Shown here piece after piece: positions 1 through 4,676 of a stretch of 6,801 nucleotides of DNA (positions within the stretch are counted from its first letter, which is position 1; each line of letters starts with the position of its first letter). The position numbers were made by a program, and so were the translations under genes. Source of the DNA: Candidatus Avoscillospira stercoripullorum (GTDB taxonomy: Bacteria > Bacillota > Clostridia > Oscillospirales > Oscillospiraceae); NCBI GenBank assembly GCA_018712905.1, contig DVGD01000020.1, positions 1 to 6,801 of the forward strand. Reading direction: 5' to 3'. The notes beneath the pieces were generated by a model that did not search any database, was not told the origin of the DNA, and worked only from the letters and a program-made list of their open reading frames with translations.

Positions 1-1139
1 ACCAGTCCGCCCTTGTCATAGGGCAGGTGGATGGTCACCCGCTTGGCTCCGGTGTCCAGCCGCTCCCCGATAGCGGCCAGCAGACGGTCGATCCCCTCCC
101 CGGTCTTGGCAGAGATGGACACGATGTTCTCCCCGTGGGGCCGGATCTCCCCGGTCCACAGGTCGCACTTGTTAAATATCTCCAGGCGGGGGGTCTTTTC
201 CGCCCCCAGCTCCAGAATCAGCTGGTCCACCACCGCCGCCTGCTCCCGCCACTCCGGGTTGGAGGCGTCGATCACATGGAGGAGCAGGTCGGCGTACTGT
301 AGCTCTTCAAGCGTCGCCTGGAAGGCCTCCACCAGGTGGTGGGGGAGCTTGGCAATAAAGCCCACGGTGTCGGAGAGGAGCACGGTCAGGGTGTCGGAGA
401 CCTCCAGCTGGCGGGTGGTGGTGTCCAGGGTGTCAAAGAGGCGGTTGTTGGCGGGGATTCCCGCGCCGGTGAGCTGATTTAAGAGGGTGGACTTGCCCGC
501 GTTGGTGTAGCCCACGATGGCCACCACCGGGATGTCGTTCTTGATGCGCCGCTCCCGCTGTACCGCCCGCACCTGGCGCACCTCCTTTAAGTCCGCCTGG
601 AGCCGGGCAATGCGGCTTCGGATGTGCCGCCGGTCGGTTTCCAGCTTCGTCTCGCCGGGGCCTCTCGTGCCGATGCCGCCGCCCAGGCGGGACATACTCT
701 TTCCCATGCCGGAGAGCTTGGGCAAAAGGTACTGGTACTGCGCCAGCTCCACCTGGAGCCGGCCTTCCTTGGTCTTGGCGCGCTGGGCAAAGATATCGAG
801 AATCAGGGCGCTGCGATCGAGCACCGTGGCGTGGGTGAGATCCTCCAGGGTGCGGATCTGGGAGGGCGACAGGTCGTTGTCACAGATGAGCATGGTGGCC
901 TCTGTGGTCTCGATGAGCTGGCGGATCTCCTCGGCCTTGCCCTCGCCAAAGAAGCTGTGGGGATCGGGGGCGGGGCGGTGCTGGAGCACCTTGGCCGTGC
1001 AGGTGCCGCCGGCGGTCTCCAAAAGCGCCTCCAGCTCGTCCAGGGTTTCATCGGTGGCCGTCTCCGCCCGGTCGAACACGTCCGCGTCCAGACCGGCCAG
1101 GACGGCCTTTTCCATCTTGGGTTTCTCGAATGCCTCCAT
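1..1139 (-). CDS. hflX: HflX, ribosome-associated GTPase (3' end cut by window edge)
   Basis: HflX is a cytoplasmic GTPase that binds the 50S subunit and splits stalled or hibernating 70S ribosomes; that role is family knowledge. Reading the complement from the ATG at 1139 gives 379 complete codons plus two bases, still open at base 1. The N-terminal HflX domain covers roughly residues 10-140, a helical linker follows, and the glycine-rich GGGIGTRGPGETKLE segment typical of HflX lies at 153-167. The G domain shows G1 GYTNAGKST (210-218), G2 threonines (240-242), G3 DTVGF (257-261), G4 NKCD (323-326) and G5 SAK (343-345), all intact. HflX proteins usually run a little over 400 residues, so only the C-terminal tail is missing, through the window boundary and not visible damage. 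The start is supported by GGAGG at 1144-1148, four bases upstream. The gene begins just 26 bases after the rpmE terminator, so it probably relies on read-through or on a promoter inside rpmE. Confidence 0.95.
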   Translation of the reverse strand, partial: MEAFEKPKMEKAVLAGLDADVFDRAETATDETLDELEALLETAGGTCTAKVLQHRPAPDPHSFFGEGKAEEIRQLIETTEATMLICDNDLSPSQIRTLEDLTHATVLDRSALILDIFAQRAKTKEGRLQVELAQYQYLLPKLSGMGKSMSRLGGGIGTRGPGETKLETDRRHIRSRIARLQADLKEVRQVRAVQRERRIKNDIPVVAIVGYTNAGKSTLLNQLTGAGIPANNRLFDTLDTTTRQLEVSDTLTVLLSDTVGFIAKLPHHLVEAFQATLEELQYADLLLHVIDASNPEWREQAAVVDQLILELGAEKTPRLEIFNKCDLWTGEIRPHGENIVSISAKTGEGIDRLLAAIGERLDTGAKRVTIHLPYDKGGL

Positions 1140-1165
1140 AAATCCTCCAAATTTCGCAAGAATAG

Positions 1166-1194
1166 AAAAAAGCCCGCACCAAATCGGTGCGGGC
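1166..1194 (-). terminator. Intrinsic terminator after rpmE
   Basis: On the minus strand, GCCCGCACC pairs perfectly with GGTGCGGGC around a five-base loop, giving a 9-bp GC-rich stem followed directly by six T residues. It starts 8 bases after the rpmE stop codon. Because hflX begins 26 bases further on in the same direction, this hairpin also acts as a barrier between rpmE and hflX. Confidence 0.88.
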
Positions 1195-1202
1195 GCAGGT
1201 GA

Positions 1203-1403
1203 TTACTTCAGGCCGTATTTCTTGTTGAAACGATCCACACGTCCACCCGTGTCAACCAGCTTCTGCTTGCCGGTATAGAAAGGGTGACACTTGGAGCAGA
1301 TTTCGACGCGAATGTCCTTCTTGGTGGAACCGGTCTCGATCACTTCGCCGCAGGCACAACGAATGGTGGTCTGCTGATAATTGGGATGGATGCCTTCCTT
1401 CAT
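1203..1403 (-). CDS. rpmE: 50S ribosomal protein L31, zinc-binding (C+) type
   Basis: L31 is a small protein of the large ribosomal subunit that contributes to the bridge between subunits. The 66-residue product starts MKEGIHPNYQ, the normal start of the family, and keeps the TGG-R-DRFNKKYG C-terminal stretch. Cysteines at 16, 18, 36 and 39 (CxC and CxxC) form the zinc-ribbon site of the C+ type; the Zur-controlled paralogue lacks them. An in-frame ATG seven codons upstream (1424) would add MMKEVNS, but the AGAGGTG sequence six bases before 1403 and family length both favour 1403. The gene has its own promoter (about 1516-1544) and ends at a strong terminator. It lies upstream of hflX on the same strand. 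Confidence 0.97.
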   Translation of the reverse strand: MKEGIHPNYQQTTIRCACGEVIETGSTKKDIRVEICSKCHPFYTGKQKLVDTGGRVDRFNKKYGLK

Positions 1404-1509
1404 GCTGTTCACCTCTTTCATCATAGATCAAGGGGAAAACCCCTTTTTATCCTCAGAATCGCATGAGAGGAAGCACCGAACAAGTTTACGGCAGTTCTAT
1501 TCATCATGC
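1404..1509 (-). promoter_or_regulatory. rpmE 5' leader with hairpins, possible autoregulatory leader
   Basis: If the promoter at 1516-1544 is correct, the rpmE message has a leader of about 105 nt. Near its 3' end the minus strand holds AAGGGG-TTTT-CCCCTT (1430-1445), a 6-bp stem about 16 bases before the Shine-Dalgarno sequence. Slightly upstream, TCCTC and GAGGA can pair around 12 bases. Leaders that bind L31 are known in several bacterial groups, but I could not match this one to a published consensus. The regulatory role is inference. Confidence 0.35.
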
Positions 1510-1515
1510 CATGGT

Positions 1516-1544
1516 ATGATACCACAACTTCCGTCAATTTGCAA
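1516..1544 (-). promoter_or_regulatory. Sigma-A type promoter for rpmE
   Basis: Reading the complement, -35 TTGCAA (1539-1544) is followed by exactly 17 bases and then -10 TATCAT (1516-1521). A TG one base upstream of the -10 makes it an extended -10 promoter. Predicted transcription starts near 1509 and runs into rpmE. The matches to consensus are 4 of 6 and 5 of 6. Confidence 0.62.
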
Positions 1545-1557
1545 GGATTATTTTTTC

Positions 1558-1579
1558 AAAATACACAATATTTTGTGTA
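1558..1579 (-). terminator. Weak AT-rich terminator after the small membrane-protein gene
   Basis: On the minus strand TACACAA and TTGTGTA form a perfect 7-bp stem with an AATA loop (1562-1579), followed by TTTTG and then an A-rich run. It lies 13 bases past the stop codon of the gene at 1593-1838 and just before the rpmE promoter, where a terminator is expected. The stem is AT-rich, so termination may be leaky. Confidence 0.42.
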
Positions 1580-1592
1580 CCGGCGCTGGGGG

Positions 1593-1838
1593 TTAGGAAG
1601 TGGAATCAGAATCCTGCGCCGCATCCTTGGGCGCGCGCTCAGTTTCCTTGCCATATCGAATGGCAAAGCGGATTACGGAGCAGGCCGGCTTGATGAGCAG
1701 GCATATGGGAAAGAGCCAAATCAATCCGTTGAGATAAGCCGCAGAATAGCTTTTCATGCAATCGATGACCCATAGGATTTCCGCGGTGGCGAAGCAAAGA
1801 TAGATGCAATTTGTCAAGGAGTTAACATTTGTATTCAT
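1593..1838 (-). CDS. Small two-helix membrane protein, unknown function
   Basis: I do not recognise this 81-residue product. It is mostly hydrophobic: one likely membrane helix at about residues 8-28 (LTNCIYLCFATAEILWVIDC) and a second at about 33-57 (ending IRFAI). A basic patch and a short polar, acidic tail (ERAPKDAAQDSDSTS) follow. Four cysteines lie in or beside the helices. Codon use has a GC-rich third position in much of the gene, as expected for real coding DNA here. The start at 1838 is not strong: AAGG lies 12 bases upstream. The orphan frame 1854-2066 ends 15 bases upstream on the same strand, so the two may have formed a small transcription unit. A weak terminator follows. It could be a small inner-membrane protein of a mobile or accessory module; no function should be assigned. 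Confidence 0.55.
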   Translation of the reverse strand: MNTNVNSLTNCIYLCFATAEILWVIDCMKSYSAAYLNGLIWLFPICLLIKPACSVIRFAIRYGKETERAPKDAAQDSDSTS

Positions 1839-1853
1839 CTTCAGTCATTACCT

Positions 1854-2066
1854 TTAATATCGATATTTTACGTCAAGCGCCGGATTCTCGATGATGACAT
1901 TTGTGCTTATCCTAGTTAAGCCCGTTGGTACGCCGTACTGATACTGGGCAAATTCGATTTCCTGAACCGTTACATTCGCATAACAAGCAAGCCTCGATTG
2001 ACGATTCGGATCCGCTGAGATATACATTGCGACACCAACTTCATGTGTGTATTCAATCCTACAATA
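1854..2066 (-). pseudogene. Orphan reading frame, probably N-terminally truncated or start-less
   Basis: The minus strand is open for 70 codons between a TGA (2067-2069) and a TAA (1854-1856). The product looks protein-like: it contains IEYTHEVGVAMYISADPN, then ACYANVTVQEIEFAQYQYG and ends NPALDVKYRY, an alternating pattern suggesting beta strands. No ATG, GTG or TTG opens the frame at its upstream end. The first ATG (2027) would leave a 57-residue protein and has no clear Shine-Dalgarno sequence. Upstream DNA is very AT-rich and does not look coding. Two readings are possible: the C-terminal remnant of a larger beta-rich protein, or a short gene with a poor start. I do not recognise the family. 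It sits 15 bases upstream of the small membrane-protein gene. Confidence 0.45.
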
Positions 2067-2117
2067 TCAATATAATTGAATAATACCAAAAATAGTCAAA
2101 ATATCAAGATGAATTGA

Positions 2118-2147
2118 ATTATAAATTTACTGTGTAATATTATGCAA
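2118..2147 (-). promoter_or_regulatory. Candidate minus-strand promoter in AT-rich DNA
   Basis: The complement shows TTGCAT (2142-2147), an 18-base spacer and a perfect TATAAT (2118-2123). It would drive transcription leftward through the orphan frame and the small membrane-protein gene. Chance -10 matches are common in DNA this AT-rich and the -35 is only 3 of 6, so this is tentative. Confidence 0.3.
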
Positions 2148-2186
2148 ACTGAACAATCTGATTGGTGATGAAATTGGCAAACGCTA

Positions 2187-2214
2187 AGCCCCCGCGGCGA
2201 TTGCCGTGGGGGCT
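2187..2214. other. GC-rich hairpin, terminator-like but without a T run
   Basis: AGCCCCCGCGGC (2187-2198) and GCCGTGGGGGCT (2203-2214) pair over 12 bp with a GATT loop. One pair is G-T on the plus strand and would be C-A on the minus strand. It is a GC-rich island in AT-rich surroundings. Neither side carries a real T tract; on the minus strand the hairpin is followed by TAGCGTTTG. It may be a decayed terminator or the remnant of a dispersed palindrome. Confidence 0.4.
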
Positions 2215-2617
2215 GCTGTCACCATATATTCGTATTCTTCCCACACTTCTATGAAAAAACCTCAAAAGGAGATATTAGAAAGAATAGCTGGGATGCGCTC
2301 TACCTTCAATTCTTGAGATCAGATGAGATATCATGCCTTCGATTTTGCGCAGATGGATGAATGCGTATCTGGAGATTTTTGATCGGGACGGCGAGGATTT
2401 GTCTTCTGCCATCGGAAATTCATCGTCATGGCGTCGGGATCAGTCGCAGACACGAGAAAAAATGCCTTGGATTACGCTTGAAAGATCTGCCGCAATGGCA
2501 CTGGAAAGAGACGCTCCCGGAATACACTGAAGGAACCACGATCCATTGCGGCAGAAGAGGAGAAAGGAGTTTCAACTTACCTGCCGGGGAAAACACGTTC
2601 AACGCGAAGTCTTCACG
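2215..2617. other. No supportable gene; short competing frames only
   Basis: This 400-base stretch holds several short overlapping open frames on both strands, none with a good ribosome binding site or recognisable product. Examples on the plus strand are a 21-codon frame from ATG 2251, a 65-codon frame from 2333 and an 86-codon frame from 2361. On the minus strand a 126-codon frame runs from 2806 to 2426. Local composition is intermediate in GC, which is compatible with decayed coding DNA. I see no promoter, RNA gene or repeat here that I would defend. Confidence 0.4.
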
Positions 2618-2865
2618 ATGACAACTGACACACTCGAACAAAACAGGAAACTTACAATTGCTGTAGATCCGATTGTATTGAAAAGCGGTACGATTGTAAC
2701 TCAAGAAGAGGAAGAACGCTATTTTCAGAGAATGGATCCGGTTATTCGGTCTGGAACAGCTCGGAACGAGCCATATCTGATTGGTCAGGCCGGAGATCCT
2801 TACCAAGGAAAGTATGCTAGCGGATTACGCACCCGAATTCGTAGTAGATGTCTGGCCTGGGGTCA

Positions 2866-2941
2866 AATCAGTACATGGGACTCATTCCTTTCAAAGTAGT
2901 GCGGTTCATCGGCTAAACAGTACATTGGAATCAGTCCTTTC
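2866..2941 (+). repeat. Imperfect 27-bp direct repeat, 49 bp apart
   Basis: Bases 2866-2892 and 2915-2941 match at 23 of 27 positions by hand alignment; both contain CAGTACAT and end TCCTTTC. The offset of 49 bases is not a multiple of three, so the copies read NQYMGLIPF and KQYIGISPF in different frames. It may record a local duplication within the decayed frame. Confidence 0.55.
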
Positions 2942-3062
2942 TATCAAAATTCGGATTTGTTATTCCCAAGTTTCTATGGATCTTTGGGATGGTTTTACTA
3001 TACCTGATTTTTTCCCCGGTGTAAATTCGCAGATTACACGAAAACTGGAGCGAATCTTTTAC

Positions 3063-3091
3063 TTTCCATCCGAAAAAACCTGTGCTATAAT
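3063..3091 (+). promoter_or_regulatory. Extended -10 sigma-A type promoter
   Basis: TTTCCA (3063-3068) is followed by a 17-base spacer and a perfect TATAAT (3086-3091) with TG one base upstream of it. Transcription would start near 3098 and run rightward. It is the best-looking plus-strand promoter upstream of the LURP-one-related gene, which would then have a leader of about 265 nt including the palindromic element. It also overlaps the decayed reading frame, so it may have arisen by chance. Confidence 0.48.
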
Positions 3092-3100
3092 GTATGTGTT

Positions 3101-3128
3101 GGGCTGCCGGGATGGCAGCTCATTTTTT
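3101..3128 (+). terminator. Terminator-like hairpin right after the promoter
   Basis: GCTGCC (3103-3108) pairs with GGCAGC (3114-3119) around a GGGAT loop. Two outer pairs (one G-T) extend the stem to 8 bp, and CA then TTTTTT (3123-3128) follows. It begins about three bases after the predicted start of transcription. It could terminate transcription arriving from the left, cap a very short RNA, or be a chance structure in decayed coding DNA. Confidence 0.4.
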
Positions 3129-3179
3129 CTGCCCTGGCGGCATCGTTGACTTTTACGATTTACTTGATTATGATGATTA

Positions 3180-3345
3180 AGGGCAACACCGCACCATTGT
3201 GGCTGCGGCCTACAGCCAATCTTTTGCCCCATCCGTGCCGTTTGAAAAGAGGGAAATACATACAAGTATTCCCGCTCTTCTCAAACGTTCGGCTGAGACA
3301 AAATCTTTGGCTGAATGCCATTGCCAAATGATGCGATGCTGCCCT
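3180..3345. repeat. 166-bp long inverted-repeat (MITE-like / palindromic) element
   Basis: The ends are inverted copies: GGGCAACACCGCACCATT at 3181-3198 against GGGCAGCATCGCATCATT read on the complement of 3327-3344 (15 of 18 identical), plus one more pair at 3180/3345. Pairing continues inward with small bulges through TGGC, CAGCCAA, TTTTG and CCG blocks to a closing stem at 3241-3285, with a loop near 3260-3265. The whole unit therefore folds as a single hairpin. It carries no gene, and no target-site duplication is evident at the edges. The left end interrupts the decayed frame; the right end lies six bases before the Shine-Dalgarno sequence of the next gene. Among the mispaired positions I count eight A-C on the plus strand (G-U on the minus strand) against two G-T on the plus strand, hinting at minus-strand RNA pairing. 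MITE-like or ERIC-like origin is inference; copy number is unknown. Confidence 0.78.
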
Positions 3346-3363
3346 GAGATTGGAGGGATCCCC

Positions 3364-3834
3364 ATGAAACTATTGCTGCGCCAGCGGATTTTTTCCTGGT
3401 TTGACAGCTTCGATATCTACGACGAAGAAGATCGCACGGTTTTCACCGTGGAGGGGCAGCTCAGCTGGGGGCACCGGCTGGAGATCTACGACCCCACCGG
3501 CGCCCACCTCGGCACGGTGAAGGAGCGCGTGCTGACGTTTCTTCCCCAATTCGAGCTCTACGCCGGGGAGCAGTACCTCGGCTGCATCCGCAAGGAATTC
3601 ACCTTCTTCCGCCCGTCCTTCACCCTGGACTTCAATGGCTGGAGCGTGGACGGCAACTGGATGGAGTGGGACTACGAGATTCGCGACGGCGCCGGACAGA
3701 GTGTGGCGCAGATCTCCAAGGAGCTCCTCCATTGGAGCGACACTTATGTCATCGACGTGCGCCAGCCGGACTTGGCCTTGGCGGCGGTGATGATTGTGCT
3801 GGCCATTGATGCGGAAAAGTGCTCGAGAAACTAA
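3364..3834 (+). CDS. LURP-one-related (LOR, YxjI-like) family protein
   Basis: The 156-residue product matches the LURP-one-related / YxjI family (older name DUF567), soluble proteins with a Tubby-like beta-barrel fold and no settled biochemical function in bacteria. It begins MKLLLRQRIFSW and shows the family's run of short strands: FDIYDEEDRTVFTVEG (16-31), LEIYDPTGAHLGTVKE (39-54) and FTLDFNGWSVDGNWME (86-101). It ends with WSDTYVIDV (124-132) and the closing helix LALAAVMIVLAIDA (137-150). Length is normal and no membrane segment is evident. The start is fixed by GGAGGG at 3352-3357, six bases upstream. The frame is open further upstream (to 3199) only because it runs through the palindromic element. 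The DUF554 gene follows after 21 bases, so the two are probably co-transcribed. The promoter must lie in or before the element; the best candidate is 3063-3091. Confidence 0.9.
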   Translation: MKLLLRQRIFSWFDSFDIYDEEDRTVFTVEGQLSWGHRLEIYDPTGAHLGTVKERVLTFLPQFELYAGEQYLGCIRKEFTFFRPSFTLDFNGWSVDGNWMEWDYEIRDGAGQSVAQISKELLHWSDTYVIDVRQPDLALAAVMIVLAIDAEKCSRN

Positions 3835-3855
3835 GGCGGGAGAAGGAAGAACACT

Positions 3856-4548
3856 ATGATAGCGGCGGTTATAAACGCGGCGGTGGTGATTTTGGGCGCG
3901 GTCATCGGCCTTTTATTGGGCGGAAAGATCCGCGAGGAGCTCATGGGCACCCTGGTAGCGGGGCTGGGGATCTCCGTGGTGGTCATCGGCATCACCAGCG
4001 CGGTGGAGACGAGCAATATTATCATTGTGATTGTGAGCATCGTACTGGGCACCGTGCTTGGGGAGCTTCTTCGAATCGAAGACCGGCTGGACGGCCTGGG
4101 CAACTGGATTAAGGGAAGGCTGGGAAAGCACGGCGGCGCTCACTTCACCGAGGGCTTCGTCACGGCGAGCCTCCTGTTCTGCGTGGGCTCCATGGCCATC
4201 ATGGGCAGCTTTGACGCAGGCCTTCGCGGCGACTACCAGACGATTTTCGCCAAATCCGCCCTGGACGGCGTCATGGCCGTGACCTTTGCGGCCACCATGG
4301 GCTTGGGCGTGGCCTTCTCTTCGCTGCCGGTGCTGGTCTACCAGGGCGCGCTGACGCTCCTGGCCTCTCTGGTGGCGCCGTACCTCTCTGAGCCGGTGGT
4401 GATGGAGATGAGCGCCGTGGGCGGTATTTTGCTCATCGGTACGGGAATCAATATTTTAGGGCTCTCGCCCAAACGGATCAAGGCGGGCAATATGCTGCCC
4501 GCCATGGTGCTCCCGGTGGTCTGGTTCGGCGTGGTGGGGCATTTTTAG
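3856..4548 (+). CDS. DUF554 family integral membrane protein (YdfK/YqgA-like)
   Basis: This 230-residue protein belongs to the DUF554 family (B. subtilis YdfK, E. coli YqgA type), inner-membrane proteins proposed as transporters but not biochemically defined. About eight membrane segments are visible: roughly 2-22, 33-50, 53-72, 99-118, 136-153, 157-177, 184-203 and 213-229. A longer charged loop at 73-97 (RIEDRLDGLGNWIKGRLGKH) is probably cytoplasmic. The conserved CVGSMAIMGSFDAGL segment is at 109-123, and GGILLIGTGINILGL at 189-203 is also characteristic. It starts at ATG 3856 with AAGGA eight bases upstream, 21 bases after the LOR gene. Length and family motifs are complete. No convincing terminator follows, so read-through into xpt is possible. 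Confidence 0.93.
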   Translation: MIAAVINAAVVILGAVIGLLLGGKIREELMGTLVAGLGISVVVIGITSAVETSNIIIVIVSIVLGTVLGELLRIEDRLDGLGNWIKGRLGKHGGAHFTEGFVTASLLFCVGSMAIMGSFDAGLRGDYQTIFAKSALDGVMAVTFAATMGLGVAFSSLPVLVYQGALTLLASLVAPYLSEPVVMEMSAVGGILLIGTGINILGLSPKRIKAGNMLPAMVLPVVWFGVVGHF

Positions 4549-4611
4549 GCCAAAGAGCAATTCGCACAATTTTCCTTTCGGGAGAATTCGAAAAGTTTCT
4601 GCCATTCCCAG

Positions 4612-4640
4612 TTGCTTTTCCGACGTGTTTCCTGCATAAT
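4612..4640 (+). promoter_or_regulatory. Promoter for xpt-guaA
   Basis: TTGCTT (4612-4617), a 17-base spacer and CATAAT (4635-4640) lie upstream of xpt. Transcription would start near 4647, leaving a leader of about 30 nt, too short for a purine riboswitch. The -10 matches 5 of 6 and the -35 only 3 of 6, so the site may need help or be modest in strength. Confidence 0.52.
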
Positions 4641-4676
4641 AGAAGATACCATATTCTGTTGAAAGGCGGAGAAAAC

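Larger units (their letters stand above)
2618..3180 (+). pseudogene. Broken plus-strand reading frame, unknown family, ends at palindromic element
   Basis: From ATG 2618 the frame reads a protein-like sequence (MTTDTLEQNRKLTIAVDPIV, then QEEEERYFQRMDPVIRSGTA) to a TAG at 2897-2899. The same frame then continues with coherent sequence (KQYIGISPFYQNSDLLFPSF), meets a TGA near 3003, and continues again to a hydrophobic, membrane-helix-like end (LIFSALAASLTFTIYLIMM) that runs straight into the inverted-repeat element at 3180. A neighbouring frame also gives plausible protein around 2781-2880, so a frameshift is possible too. The simplest reading is a decayed gene with two in-frame stops, truncated by insertion of the element. 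The start has no convincing Shine-Dalgarno sequence. I do not recognise the protein. The 3' part also carries promoter-like and terminator-like signals, so part of it may be non-coding and the peptide there a coincidence. Confidence 0.35.

Noticed and set aside
517..1278. A 253-codon open frame on the plus strand.
   Set aside because: It lies opposite hflX and part of rpmE, whose intact motifs show the true coding strand; its translation is low-complexity and arginine/serine-rich, as expected of a shadow frame.
2864..3003. A possible VanZ-like remnant, suggested by the peptide GLIPFKVVRFIG.
   Set aside because: Only a few residues resemble the family, the frame stops at once, and no second conserved VanZ segment follows.
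3146..3331. A 61-codon frame that could be called a small gene.
   Set aside because: Most of it is translation of the inverted-repeat element, with no ribosome binding site; it is better treated as the tail of the decayed frame running into the repeat.
3098..3345. A 6S RNA or other known structured RNA, because of the long hairpin.
   Set aside because: I see no conserved 6S central bubble or other family signature, and the near-identical inverted ends are better explained by a palindromic repeat.
3199..3363. An N-terminal extension of the LOR protein by 55 residues.
   Set aside because: The extension is read through the palindromic element and does not fit the family, while ATG 3364 has a well-placed GGAGGG.
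4574..4603. A possible purine-riboswitch fragment: AAGTTTCTGCC after a small stem resembles the conserved joining segment of the purine aptamer.
   Set aside because: No third stem or closing first stem can be built around it, the loop does not match the conserved one, and it lies upstream of the predicted xpt promoter.
4659..4676. An earlier TTG start for xpt.
   Set aside because: It would bury the ribosome binding site inside the gene and add six residues not typical of the family.
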